50,578 nt of DNA from JAJZCD01 sp964570005 (GTDB taxonomy: Bacteria; Patescibacteriota; Saccharimonadia; Saccharimonadales; UBA4665), in NCBI GenBank assembly GCA_964570005.1, contig CAZMWE010000005.1:1-50578 (forward strand). The letters are read 5' to 3'. Position 1 is the stretch's first letter. Each line of letters opens with the position of its first letter. The notes below the pieces were generated by a model, which was not told where the DNA came from, made no database searches, and saw nothing but the letters and a program-made list of their open reading frames with translations. Of the stretch, positions 1 to 8,273 are shown piece by piece. Made by a program: the position numbers and the translations under genes.

Positions 1-15
1 AGCGAGAGGAAGCTA

Positions 16-861
16 GTGGCAAGACTGGCAGCATTGGAGGCACCGCAAGCACAGCCCGACACAGCCGCAGGGCCGGTGGGAACTCCTGTATGGGTTACAG
101 GGCCACAATTAATGGCACAGTTTGATGAAGCGCCCCCGACAAGGCGGACTACTGCTCGAGGGGGCGGATTGTTAGAGGTACTCGGACTCAGCCGCTTTGG
201 AAGAGCCTCGCGGCAGCCGGCGGCAGCAGCAGGCGTACGGCTACTCAGAGGGCTTGAGCAACCAGACGGACGACCAATACACCACGATCGTGGAGTAGAA
301 CGTCCCAGAAGAGGACGGCGCATATTAGCAGCACTCGGAGCCCTAGTCCTCACAGGGGCTGCGTTACTAGCAGCGGGGACAGGCGCCTCACCATCATCGC
401 CTGCACCACAAGTTAACCGCAATGCACCTGTAGACGTCGGCCCGACGCCCACGGTCACTCCGAGGCCAAGTACCAGCATCACTGCAGGATTATTGAACCC
501 GATCCCAATAGGTGCTCCCGTTGGACCACATGACGTGCAAACGGACATGCCGCCACATCATAGCCACTATATTGCACCTTCATCTCCGGATGCCAGACCC
601 GGTCCCGATCTCATCAATAGTAACCCTTGGTCAGTGGCAGCCTACTGGGTAGGAGAATACCGAGCGACACACCTTGTGGATGCGGCTATTACCGAATGGA
701 ACGTTAAAAAACTTGATGACCGCCTACTCCTGGGCATAACTGCCGATGGCACCTTGCAGGTTTTCCATACCAATGGCGCTGCTTTGAACCTTCGCGAACA
801 ACAGGAACTTAATAACGTGGTCGATCAGGTTGGTCGATCAGCTTTTAGTAAGGCCTCCTAG
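16..861 (+). CDS. Single-pass membrane protein with conserved C-terminal domain, unknown function
   Basis: 281 residues from a GTG start preceded by GAGGAAG; the frame is open to the window edge, so the true start could lie upstream. Residues 1-100 are Ala/Pro/Arg-rich and look disordered, residues 102-121 form one hydrophobic segment after an Arg cluster (RRGRR), 122-200 are a Pro/Ser/Thr linker, and 201-276 form a compact soluble domain. The linker motif LNPIPIGAPVGPH and the terminal domain recur in the protein at 3256-4416 (MQPIPRGLPAHTGH; NPW versus RPW at the domain start), so the two are distant paralogues. By the positive-inside rule the N-terminus is probably cytoplasmic and the C-terminal domain outside. 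Ala is mostly GCA, unlike nearby core genes. I do not recognise a family. Confidence 0.72.
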   Translation: MARLAALEAPQAQPDTAAGPVGTPVWVTGPQLMAQFDEAPPTRRTTARGGGLLEVLGLSRFGRASRQPAAAAGVRLLRGLEQPDGRPIHHDRGVERPRRGRRILAALGALVLTGAALLAAGTGASPSSPAPQVNRNAPVDVGPTPTVTPRPSTSITAGLLNPIPIGAPVGPHDVQTDMPPHHSHYIAPSSPDARPGPDLINSNPWSVAAYWVGEYRATHLVDAAITEWNVKKLDDRLLLGITADGTLQVFHTNGAALNLREQQELNNVVDQVGRSAFSKAS

Positions 862-890
862 ACTGCCCGCCCGCTTACCTTCCCCAACGC

Positions 891-1226
891 CTAATGTCCC
901 GTCTTGCGCCCGATACCTGGTCGCGCCTTTTTCTGCCCACGCCGTTCAGCATACAAGTATGCGCGGCGGCGCATGGTATAGGAGATGAACGTCGTTAATA
1001 TACCGACACCGGCAAAGATATAAAAGGTGGTGAAGATTTTGCCGAAGTCGGTCTGCGGCACAAAGTCGCCATAGCCAACAGTAGCAAGCGTGACAACGCT
1101 GAAGTAATAAGCGTTCAGCCACGAGAACTTTTCAACCAAATGATACACCAGGGTACCGGCCGCCAATGTGACGACCAAGGCGCCGAGAAGTAAGCGATAG
1201 GTGTAACGATCAAACGATTGCTGCAT
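891..1226 (-). CDS. Two-TM potassium channel subunit (Ion_trans_2 type)
   Basis: 111 residues. TM1 spans about residues 10-29, a pore loop carries the potassium selectivity filter TVGYGD at 49-54, and TM2 spans about 62-84, followed by a short basic tail (RRR, KK). This is the minimal KcsA-like pore; four copies would make a channel in the cytoplasmic membrane. There is no RCK/TrkA-N domain, so gating by nucleotide or calcium is not indicated. It is the last gene of a minus-strand run of small membrane proteins starting at 2713. No strong ribosome-binding site is visible before the ATG. The filter makes the family call firm; ion specificity follows from family knowledge. Confidence 0.9.
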   Translation of the reverse strand: MQQSFDRYTYRLLLGALVVTLAAGTLVYHLVEKFSWLNAYYFSVVTLATVGYGDFVPQTDFGKIFTTFYIFAGVGILTTFISYTMRRRAYLYAERRGQKKARPGIGRKTGH

Positions 1227-1304
1227 GCGCTTACGAGCAGACGACCACGCGCCAGTAGTCGATCACCCTATGCGGGCAATACCTACCACTACCGGCTGCC
1301 AGCC

Positions 1305-1712
1305 TTAAACTTCCGCCCGAACCTCCGATCCGTGCACCGTCAGCGCATACAAAACTAGTACGTCAATCACCATCATGATTATTGACCATATCGGATACAC
1401 GCTAACGAAAACAAACTGGGTCAGTAGGTTCAAAGTGACCAACACCATAGCAACAACGCGCGACCAGGTACTACCAGTAAACAGACTCATACCGGCCAGC
1501 AAAGTTATCACCCCGAAAATAAGGTGGACCCAGCCCCAGGCAGTATAGTTCCAAACCAGCAGCGTGCCATGCAGGGAAATATAGAATTTGTCATTCAGCA
1601 GCGCAGTCAGGCCGAGAACTGCCTGAAAGAAGCCGACTAGCAGCATCATGAAACCTGCAAAATAAATCCAACCGACCCACCCGGTAATCTCTTGACGTGT
1701 AGCGTTTGCCAT
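1305..1712 (-). CDS. DUF7144-like four-TM membrane protein
   Basis: 135 residues, about four hydrophobic segments, with TGWVGWIYFAG near the N-terminus and VHGSEV near the end. It is a paralogue of the next gene upstream (1732-2133), which has TGWVGWVFFAA and MHGNEL at the matching places. The pattern matches small membrane proteins annotated as DUF7144 in Actinobacteria; the biochemical role is unknown. The ATG at 1712 is chosen because AAAGGAG lies six bases upstream; a GTG three bases earlier would be too close. It lies in a probable operon with the HdeD-like gene and the potassium channel. Confidence 0.8.
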   Translation of the reverse strand: MANATRQEITGWVGWIYFAGFMMLLVGFFQAVLGLTALLNDKFYISLHGTLLVWNYTAWGWVHLIFGVITLLAGMSLFTGSTWSRVVAMVLVTLNLLTQFVFVSVYPIWSIIMMVIDVLVLYALTVHGSEVRAEV

Positions 1713-1731
1713 CACAATCTCCTTTGCCTAA

Positions 1732-2133
1732 TTAGTTTGTGAGCTCGTTGCCATGCATCGTCAACGCGTACAGGGTAAATCCCCCGATTATTAGCGACAC
1801 CAGCGCCCAAAGCGGGTACGCGTTCATGAATGCGACGTTATCGATCAGGACGAGTACCGTTGCGAACACCGCCACGACCCGTGCCCAAGTAGAACCGATC
1901 AACAGGCCGATGCCGGTCAGCATCGCGACGGTACCGAGCAGCAGCTGTATCCACCCCCAGCCCGTGTAGCTGAAAGCCACCAGCCCGATACGCGTGGCGG
2001 CGTAATATTGATGGTTAAAAATACTGACGAGCCCGGCAATGATCTGCATGCCGCCGACAGCCAGCAACATGGCCGCGGCAAAAAAGACCCAGCCCACCCA
2101 ACCGGTCGGTTTCGGTACGGTTCGCTGTACCAT
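1732..2133 (-). CDS. DUF7144-like four-TM membrane protein (paralogue)
   Basis: 133 residues beginning MVQRTVPKPTGWVGW. The start at 2133 is supported by AAAGGAGGG immediately upstream; the frame is open further upstream but would overlap the preceding gene. About four TM segments. It aligns along its length with the product of 1305-1712 (GWVGW, YTGWGWIQLLLG versus YTAWGWVHLIFG, GSTWARVVA versus GSTWSRVVA), so the pair arose by tandem duplication. Function unknown; the HdeD-like neighbour suggests a membrane stress role, which is inference only. Confidence 0.8.
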   Translation of the reverse strand: MVQRTVPKPTGWVGWVFFAAAMLLAVGGMQIIAGLVSIFNHQYYAATRIGLVAFSYTGWGWIQLLLGTVAMLTGIGLLIGSTWARVVAVFATVLVLIDNVAFMNAYPLWALVSLIIGGFTLYALTMHGNELTN

Positions 2134-2155
2134 ATGCCCTCCTTTCCTTTTTACT

Positions 2156-2713
2156 CTATTTGGCACGTTTATCCGTGATAGCCTTAAGTTCCAACGACTC
2201 CGCAATCAGCATCGGACCGGCAATTAACGCGTACAGGCCCAGGATCCACACGAACGCCACACCCGATTTCGCCGGCTGGAAGAACAGGATGATGCCGGCT
2301 ATCACAGCAGCCACACCGATGATTATGGCCAGCGTCTTACCAGTCGCGCTGTCGCCCGAAGTCAGCGACGCCACCACCTCGATAACACCGGAAATGATCA
2401 GCAAAAAGCCAATGATTAGAATAAGTGTCGCGAACGTCACATGAGGATGACGCAACAAATACACGCCGGCGCCAAGCTGCAACAGACCGATCAGTACTGT
2501 CAAGAAACCCAGCTGATGCTCACCAATACGGACGATGCCGGTGGCTAGCCGAATGATACCGTCGACCAGTACCCAGGCAGCAAACAGGTATAGCAGTGTC
2601 ACCAGCGTGATACCCGGCCAGAACACCGCCGCGATACCAAAGATAACTGCCACAATCCCACGTAGCGTGAGCGCCCACCAATGTGTTTGTAGAGTTCTTA
2701 GTTCCCCGTTCAT
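2156..2713 (-). CDS. HdeD/DUF308 family membrane protein
   Basis: 185 residues with about six TM segments arranged as three similar hairpins, starting TLQTHWWALTLRGIVAVIFG and continuing with the FWPGITL motif typical of HdeD-like proteins (DUF308). HdeD of enteric bacteria is associated with acid resistance at high cell density; the molecular activity is not known. AAGGGAG precedes the ATG. It is the first gene of the minus-strand membrane set running down to 891, with 22 and 19 bases to the next two genes, which suggests one transcript. Confidence 0.85.
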   Translation of the reverse strand: MNGELRTLQTHWWALTLRGIVAVIFGIAAVFWPGITLVTLLYLFAAWVLVDGIIRLATGIVRIGEHQLGFLTVLIGLLQLGAGVYLLRHPHVTFATLILIIGFLLIISGVIEVVASLTSGDSATGKTLAIIIGVAAVIAGIILFFQPAKSGVAFVWILGLYALIAGPMLIAESLELKAITDKRAK

Positions 2714-3255
2714 ACTATTCTCCCTTCTTAAATGTTAGTTCGTGCGAGTCCTACATAGTCCCCTCCCCTGGGCTGACTGTGACCCGGTTAGCTAAAGTGA
2801 ACAGCATGACACATGGCAGAACAGCCGTATTAGCCACTCGGAGCAGATAGAGTGGCAAGCCCAAAAAAGCCCTGTCGGGCAGGGCTTTTTTGGTTGCGTG
2901 TTTCAGGCTGGTGGGAGTAAGTTTTCTGCCAGCCGATCCTCTGGCTATGGTCAGTATTGCAAGAAAAGTGTGTAGGCACACACCGGTGGCGCGCCATTTG
3001 GAATGGTTGTACAGCTTGCGACCGTTTGATACTTTGGCCATAACGCTGCTCCCTTGTCTAGTTTCGTTATAGCACGTTCCCTCAGCAATAAACAAGCATA
3101 AAGTGGTATGGCCGCCGGTTGCGGAGTCGGCATATCTCGTTGGCCTCTCGCACATTAAAGTTCGCCAAAAGTAATATTATTTACTGCATTTGTACAGCTA
3201 GACGTCAAAACTAAGGCGGACAGTTAGGCTAGGAATATTTAGGAGGAGGTACATT
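2714..3255. other. Intergenic region without a convincing gene
   Basis: 542 bases between two divergent genes. It holds the 12-bp bidirectional terminator hairpin at 2863-2891 and the strong AGGAGGAGG site of the next gene near 3241. A minus-strand frame from ATG 3041 has GGGAG upstream, but it runs straight through the terminator stem, so I do not call it. No clear -35/-10 pair was seen for the plus-strand gene. Confidence 0.6.
2863..2891. terminator. Bidirectional intrinsic terminator
   Basis: A perfect 12-bp stem, AAAAAAGCCCTG (2863-2874) with CAGGGCTTTTTT (2880-2891), and a 5-base loop. The A-tract and T-tract allow termination in either direction. No annotated gene ends right beside it, so it may insulate the HdeD-like operon or end a small transcript that I could not identify. 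Confidence 0.85.
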
Positions 3256-4416
3256 GTGGGTTTCACATGTGATTTAGAAGTAGCACCTTTCGCCAGACCT
3301 GACCCAGCACCCGATATGGTATATATCGAGGACCACTATACAGACTTAGAGTCAGACAGTGGCGTACCCATATTGTGGGTTATCACCGACAAGGGCATCA
3401 AGGCAGGAACACTGGGAGAGTTACTCGGCTCGGACAACCAGATATATTTTCATGCGGACGAACGCACTGAAGGAAAAACCTATGACCCCGTTTATGGCGT
3501 CATTCGGCGCGTTGCCCAAACCGCATATAGTGGGCCCACACCACCCGCATCTCAGTTTTCCGTGACGTGGTATTCAGAGGATAGACCACCGAGCGATGAT
3601 GACGTCTGCTTGACCGACGAAATAACAGCCGCCCGTTATATAGATTCCCTTTTTCTTAAGCAACTGTACTTGGAGCAAAGACCAATGCCAGCAAGCGCTG
3701 AGATAGCAGCGATAGCAGCAGACGCACCCGAGCACGCTACATTAGACAGACAGCCACATAGGGTAATGACCGGCATCAGGAGTCTTGCGCACGCCGCGCT
3801 GCAAGTTGTTAAGCCAACCTATCAGGGCAGACACGCAGCAAAGCCAGAGGCCAAAGAAGAGAGGCCCGCCAAGTGGTTTAACCGCAGGCATGCCGCACGG
3901 GCTGCCGTAGGCGCGATGGCGCTGGCAGCAGTTACCACCGTGACGGTAGCCCCCGTGATAGCTGGAGACGCAGCCCCGTCAGCTGCCCGACAGAGTGTTG
4001 CCGTACATAATACCAGTCCTACCAGAAGCACACCCGCGACCACTGCGACCACACACAGACCAACGATTATCGCAGGACCGATGCAGCCGATACCTCGCGG
4101 CCTACCAGCCCATACAGGCCACTCACGGATCTCCGTCACTCCCCCTCCTGCCAGCCTCAACCAGCGTCCGTGGGATCTTGCCGCACGCATAGCCGGAAGA
4201 AATGCAGCGCTAGACATAGACGAGACGGCGATCCACATATGGGACCAGCGACATCCGGATCAACTTCAACTGGTCACCAATGCGAGCGGACAGCAAGTAG
4301 TTTGCTCTGCCGAAAGCAGGTTACCTCTGGACCCGAAGACCGAGGAAGCACTAAACCGGATTGTGGCTAGAGTAGCCGGGCGTGTTGTCGGCGGTACGCA
4401 TGCTACTAGGAAGTAG
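3256..4416 (+). CDS. Single-pass membrane protein, paralogue of the 16-861 product, unknown function
   Basis: 386 residues from a GTG start with AGGAGGAGG seven bases upstream, the strongest ribosome-binding site in the window. Residues 1-145 form an acidic soluble N-terminal region, absent from the paralogue, which probably faces the cytoplasm. Residues 205-237 carry a basic stretch and one TM segment, 240-300 are a Thr/Pro linker, and 302-378 repeat the C-terminal domain of the 16-861 protein (RPWDLAARIAG, then LQLVTNASGQQVV, then EEALNRIVARVAGR). The codons lean to GCA, AGA and AGG, unlike uvrA or obgE. Family not recognised. Confidence 0.78.
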   Translation: MGFTCDLEVAPFARPDPAPDMVYIEDHYTDLESDSGVPILWVITDKGIKAGTLGELLGSDNQIYFHADERTEGKTYDPVYGVIRRVAQTAYSGPTPPASQFSVTWYSEDRPPSDDDVCLTDEITAARYIDSLFLKQLYLEQRPMPASAEIAAIAADAPEHATLDRQPHRVMTGIRSLAHAALQVVKPTYQGRHAAKPEAKEERPAKWFNRRHAARAAVGAMALAAVTTVTVAPVIAGDAAPSAARQSVAVHNTSPTRSTPATTATTHRPTIIAGPMQPIPRGLPAHTGHSRISVTPPPASLNQRPWDLAARIAGRNAALDIDETAIHIWDQRHPDQLQLVTNASGQQVVCSAESRLPLDPKTEEALNRIVARVAGRVVGGTHATRK

Positions 4417-4451
4417 CTATCGGAACTCTTAGGTTAGCTCCTAAAAGTATT

Positions 4452-4979
4452 TTAGCGGTTCTTCGGTCTCGTGAGCTTTGCCGCTACGCTTGCCAGCCCA
4501 GCGTACCAGCCCTTTTTAGTAGTCACCGGGCTCACGTTCGACAGATCAACCGGCTGAGCCGGAAAACCCTTGCGTAGCCCCTGGATAATCGCCGCCTGCA
4601 GCGTTGGTGTCCGGAATGCTAACCTATCAAAGGACGTAATATCTGCCCACAGCGGCTTATGAATATTCGCATCCAGCCTGTTCATGTAAGCTTCTTCTGA
4701 TGTCTCCTGAATGGCCACATCGTTATGGGGCCCGACCTCGCAAACATAAATATACTGCTGATTATACGGTTCCGTGTGATTCTCTATAAACACCAGCTGG
4801 GCGCGGGTAATAATGAGGCCAGTTTCTTCTTTTATCTCCCGCACGAGTGCCTGTTCGGTAGTTTCACCTTCCGCAACCTGGCCGCCGACCAGTGTGTAAT
4901 ATTCACTGCCGTGCTTGTTGCGGTACATGACGAGGATTTTGCCGCCTTCCACTATAATCGCCCGAGCTGCCTTTGCCAT
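4452..4979 (-). CDS. Nudix hydrolase
   Basis: 175 residues from the ATG at 4979. A complete Nudix box lies at residues 33-55: G33, five residues, E39, seven residues, then R47-E48-I-K-E51-E52-T-G54-L. Such enzymes cleave a nucleoside diphosphate linked to another group using metal bound by the glutamates; the substrate cannot be read from sequence. The chosen start lies 7 bases after a TATACT box, arguing for a leaderless mRNA; an in-frame ATG at 5000 would lie upstream of that box. It converges with the 3256-4416 gene and lies just downstream of the lipid kinase gene. Confidence 0.88.
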   Translation of the reverse strand: MAKAARAIIVEGGKILVMYRNKHGSEYYTLVGGQVAEGETTEQALVREIKEETGLIITRAQLVFIENHTEPYNQQYIYVCEVGPHNDVAIQETSEEAYMNRLDANIHKPLWADITSFDRLAFRTPTLQAAIIQGLRKGFPAQPVDLSNVSPVTTKKGWYAGLASVAAKLTRPKNR

Positions 4980-4986
4980 ACCGAAC

Positions 4987-4992
4987 AGTATA
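4987..4992 (-). promoter_or_regulatory. -10 box TATACT, leaderless start
   Basis: TATACT ends 7 bases before the ATG at 4979, and no Shine-Dalgarno site is present. The transcript would begin at or next to the start codon. Confidence 0.55.
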
Positions 4993-5034
4993 GAGTACAT
5001 CGTAGACTTTCGGGCACGGGGGAGCTGAGAAACG

Positions 5035-6000
5035 CTAGGAAATGCGTCGACTTAGCGCGTAGAACGGCTCACCGGCAACCGCGATAACCACACGCGTGCC
5101 CGCATACACCCGGGTAGCTTCACCGTCGAACTGCGCCCATGTAGCCTCCAGCGCTGTAAACTCGGCACGAGTAGCCTTAAGCTTGTCAGCCTGTGCCGGG
5201 TGCATAAGTGCAACCGCTGACTTCAGCACGTTCAAGAGCCGTTTGTGCTCCACCAAGGCCCGATGGAAATTCTGCTCACCCAGTCGACGCTTAACGCCGC
5301 TGACCTTTGCAAACCGCGGGCCATTAAAAAATATATATTCGTAGACGGTTTTGCGACTACCGTCTTCGGTCGCCAGAAATGTCTGTGCCTGGGTCATGGC
5401 CGGTACCACAATCAGCAGCTCGCCGATAAACCTTAGCACCGGTATCCGGGACAATAGCGTACGGGCCCGAAACGTAGTGGACAACGTTTGAGCGGTCAGC
5501 GCCGAAGCGCCGAAGCTGATGTAGCAGGCGGCGATGTGCGTGACTGCTTGGCCGTTCGCGTCGGTGAGCGTGCATATCAGCGGATGGACTTTGGTAACGC
5601 TGCTGGTACGGACTAGCTCCGGCACATTGGTTTTGCGGCCAGCGCCATTTAGCATATGGGCTAGGTCGTTGGCATTGCCGCCCCACAGCGGCAGCACCGG
5701 AGTCTGGTGTGCTTGAGCCGGCAGATTCTGGTTGCCAAGCAAGCTTTCAAGTACCATGTTGATCGTGCCGTCACCTCCGGCAATACACAGCAGCGTATCC
5801 GGCCCGAGTTTGTCAGCATACGGATCCAGCAAGGCGGCGTTAGCTGCACGGCCGCCAGGCAACGTTTCGACCGTTATATGCTCGGCGTTGGGGAAAGCGC
5901 GCTGCAGAGCGGTGATGCGCCTCAGCGCTACGGCAGCATTCGTGCTTACCGGGTTGCGGATAATCAGAAAACGATGGAACCGCGTGGATGATTGATTCAT
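5035..6000 (-). CDS. Diacylglycerol/lipid kinase family protein (DAGK catalytic domain)
   Basis: 321 residues. The nucleotide-binding motif GGDGTIN at 75-81 and the second glycine motif LPLWGGNANDLA at 103-114 define the DAGK/YegS/sphingosine kinase fold, which phosphorylates a lipid hydroxyl with ATP at the membrane face. The usual LPLGTGNDFA motif is slightly altered here (W and G for G and T). The ATG overlaps the stop of the upstream gene as ATGA (5997-6000), so it is translationally coupled to the phosphatidyltransferase fusion, which points to a shared phospholipid or glycolipid pathway. The exact lipid substrate is unknown. Confidence 0.88.
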   Translation of the reverse strand: MNQSSTRFHRFLIIRNPVSTNAAVALRRITALQRAFPNAEHITVETLPGGRAANAALLDPYADKLGPDTLLCIAGGDGTINMVLESLLGNQNLPAQAHQTPVLPLWGGNANDLAHMLNGAGRKTNVPELVRTSSVTKVHPLICTLTDANGQAVTHIAACYISFGASALTAQTLSTTFRARTLLSRIPVLRFIGELLIVVPAMTQAQTFLATEDGSRKTVYEYIFFNGPRFAKVSGVKRRLGEQNFHRALVEHKRLLNVLKSAVALMHPAQADKLKATRAEFTALEATWAQFDGEATRVYAGTRVVIAVAGEPFYALSRRIS

Positions 6001-8132
6001 TGCCTTGCTCCTTTCACCACCTGGTTCCAGCTGTAGTGGGCAGCTTCAAAGTCGACGATCCAGCCGTTGCGCCGGATGCTTTCATACACCGGGGTCATCA
6101 GCAACTTACCCTGCGCATTCAGCGTTTCGGGGTAGCCCCGGTCGCGCGTGATTACCCGCTGCCAGCCGACCAAAGCCGTTTCGGCATGCTGCGCGTACAG
6201 CATCTGGCCGGTCTGCTGGTACAGATCGGCCTGCATTTGGATATACAAATCGCCCCAATAGCTCCAAATAGCCGTATTACCGTAACTGCCCACAAAGTAG
6301 TGCACAAAGAAATCCTGGTGGGCGGTACTGGTGTCCGCCGTATAGCGGATCGGCAGCGGACTAGCCAGGTGTTCTTTGTCGACGTATGCGGAGATACGTT
6401 GCAGTTTGGTACGGTCAGCCGGATCGGCGGGGTTCAGAAAACCGGTAGGTAGTGCAATGAGCCAATCCGACGAATACGAACTTTTTTCGTACGGCGCTAC
6501 ACCGTCGATAAAGTACCCAGCTGCGCCATCCCAATAACGACTCAGTATGGCCTGACGAAGCGAGCTCAGCGTGTCACTGCTGGCGTGGTCATAGCCCAGC
6601 TGCGTAGCTAATTGTTCGGTGCCCCACAAAATGACGTTATCGTAAAAGCTGCTCTCGCGCTGCACGGCGTCACGCGCACTGGAAATATGAATGCCTGTGC
6701 GCACCCGGCCGGTTTTTGGGTCACGCACCGTGGCCAGGTAGTTTTGGTACGCGGTACGCAGACCGCTGCCATATTCGCGTTGTAGTTGCAGTGCCGCCTG
6801 ACGTGTTTCAGGGTCAACCTTGAGCTGCGCCAGCATATTGAACAGAGCGAACATGGTGTCGGACGGATAGCTCCAGAAGTTCACCGCCAATACACCACGC
6901 TGGCTGATAGGCAGCAGCGTTGTTACCGGATAGCCTAATTGCTGCGTTGCGCTCAAACCATACGCCAGCGACTGCACGGCGATACGTTCGCGGTTGTGCC
7001 AGTCAGCCGCGTTCAGCGCCGTATCCCGGTCCAGCAAGCTCTGGTAAAACACGCCCAGGTTGCGCAAATATAGCCCTTGGAACTGGTCACCAGATATAAC
7101 GTATGGTTTCGACGGATCAAACCGCTGCGCGTGAATCGCCGCCGTAATGCTCTGCAGGTCACCAGCGGGCTCCTTCGGACTACGCAGCCGCGTCCACAAA
7201 TCGGTCACCGTCTGCTCCAGGTAGCCAACCGTACTAGCAAACCAACCACGGTACACATGCGGCGTAAAATGCTGCGTCAGCACAACTTCCCCGTCGACAT
7301 AACGCGTCGTGAACGGAGTCTCCACAAAGCTGTCACTGCTATACGGACTGGCCGCCAGACAGTAAATGCAAAACAGGCTAATAACCGCCAGTATCGCACT
7401 CACCACGACCAGCCAGGTGCGCCGCCGGTATGCCGCGAACAACCCCCCTGCCATGATATGCAGCCGGCCCGTATCGTCCGCGTACTTATTCGCGGGTTTG
7501 GATCGCAAGGCGTGACGGATATAGCCGACACTTGCGTCCGCTCCCCAAATTATAAATAGCAAGAGGCTAGCGTATCCGGCCGCGTTACAGGCATCAGCCA
7601 GAAAAGCACTATGCGGCGCGATGAGCTGCGCCAGCAAAAACCAGAACACTACCACCCATTCGACGGCTGCAGCACGCTTGCCCAGCTTAGACGGATGCAA
7701 CTCCCTGCCCCGACGCCTAGCTATGGTGCTACTGACTATATTAATAATGGCCTGCGCCAAAAGCACGAGCAGCGGTAGCGGTGGTACAGTGTGCGCTACC
7801 AGGAAGGTTATAAGCACCACGCCCGCCACCAGCTTATCGCAAGCCGCATCCAATAGTTCGCCGAGGGGGCTTTTGGTATGAGTACGATCGGCCACCAGAC
7901 CATCTGCCATATCGGCTGCCCGGCCCGCGACCAGCAGCACCAGGCCAAGCACCAGCGCGCCGTCATAAATACGCCATGCTCCTACAAGCGATAACACCAC
8001 CCCGACTATAGTCACCACATTACCGAGAGTAACCAGCCCGTGTGTTGCAGCCGCCGCCCGCTGCCAACGGGTGCGCGACCCCTGCGGAATATCCGCCCAA
8101 TCGGGACGTCCCCGGCGCACGGTGTGGTTCAC
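5997..8132 (-). CDS. CDP-alcohol phosphatidyltransferase fused to six-hairpin glycosidase-like domain
   Basis: 711 residues. Residues 25-210 are a multi-TM CDP-alcohol phosphatidyltransferase domain with the signature D74-xx-D77-G78, G91, D95 and D99, which bind metal and CDP; such enzymes move a phosphatidyl group from a CDP-lipid to an alcohol. A further TM segment at about 238-260 leads to a soluble region of some 450 residues, probably outside the membrane. That region is rich in aromatic residues with repeated helical hairpins (WSYPSDTMFALF, SSFYDNVILWG, AIWSYWGDLYIQ) resembling (alpha/alpha)6-barrel glycosidases. The second part is called from style, not from a catalytic motif. The GTG start lies 6 bases after TATGGT. 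The fusion is unusual and may link lipid synthesis with glycan handling. Confidence 0.78.
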   Translation of the reverse strand: MNHTVRRGRPDWADIPQGSRTRWQRAAAATHGLVTLGNVVTIVGVVLSLVGAWRIYDGALVLGLVLLVAGRAADMADGLVADRTHTKSPLGELLDAACDKLVAGVVLITFLVAHTVPPLPLLVLLAQAIINIVSSTIARRRGRELHPSKLGKRAAAVEWVVVFWFLLAQLIAPHSAFLADACNAAGYASLLLFIIWGADASVGYIRHALRSKPANKYADDTGRLHIMAGGLFAAYRRRTWLVVVSAILAVISLFCIYCLAASPYSSDSFVETPFTTRYVDGEVVLTQHFTPHVYRGWFASTVGYLEQTVTDLWTRLRSPKEPAGDLQSITAAIHAQRFDPSKPYVISGDQFQGLYLRNLGVFYQSLLDRDTALNAADWHNRERIAVQSLAYGLSATQQLGYPVTTLLPISQRGVLAVNFWSYPSDTMFALFNMLAQLKVDPETRQAALQLQREYGSGLRTAYQNYLATVRDPKTGRVRTGIHISSARDAVQRESSFYDNVILWGTEQLATQLGYDHASSDTLSSLRQAILSRYWDGAAGYFIDGVAPYEKSSYSSDWLIALPTGFLNPADPADRTKLQRISAYVDKEHLASPLPIRYTADTSTAHQDFFVHYFVGSYGNTAIWSYWGDLYIQMQADLYQQTGQMLYAQHAETALVGWQRVITRDRGYPETLNAQGKLLMTPVYESIRRNGWIVDFEAAHYSWNQVVKGARQ

Positions 8133-8138
8133 CAGCCT

Positions 8139-8144
8139 ACCATA
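8139..8144 (-). promoter_or_regulatory. Extended -10 box (TGA-TATGGT), leaderless GTG start
   Basis: TATGGT with an upstream TGA ends 6 bases before the GTG at 8132. No Shine-Dalgarno site is seen. Confidence 0.45.
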
Positions 8145-8255
8145 TCACACCGGCACGCCAGGCACTACTTCGGTTTCATTTGTATGTGACCTGTCTAGAA
8201 CACCAGTGGTGATTCACTCTCTTTTGAAGTAGTCTCTCTACCCCTGTCACCTATC

Positions 8256-8264
8256 TGTTATAAT
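8256..8264 (+). promoter_or_regulatory. Extended -10 promoter of tRNA-Arg
   Basis: TGT followed by a perfect TATAAT (8259-8264), ending nine bases before the mature tRNA 5' end. No good -35 is present; the TGn extension probably compensates. Confidence 0.7.
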
Positions 8265-8273
8265 AGCTGGCAC

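Noticed and set aside
2751..3155. Minus-strand frame of 134 codons with an internal ATG (3041) and GGGAG upstream
   Set aside because: It reads through the 12-bp bidirectional terminator at 2863-2891 and resembles no protein; a shorter true gene could not be delimited.
4429..4455. Small hairpins between two converging genes as a terminator
   Set aside because: Stems of only 5-6 bp and no proper T-run; not convincing.
5988..6452. Plus-strand frame of 154 codons
   Set aside because: Entirely antisense to the phosphatidyltransferase fusion gene, with no ribosome-binding site or promoter.
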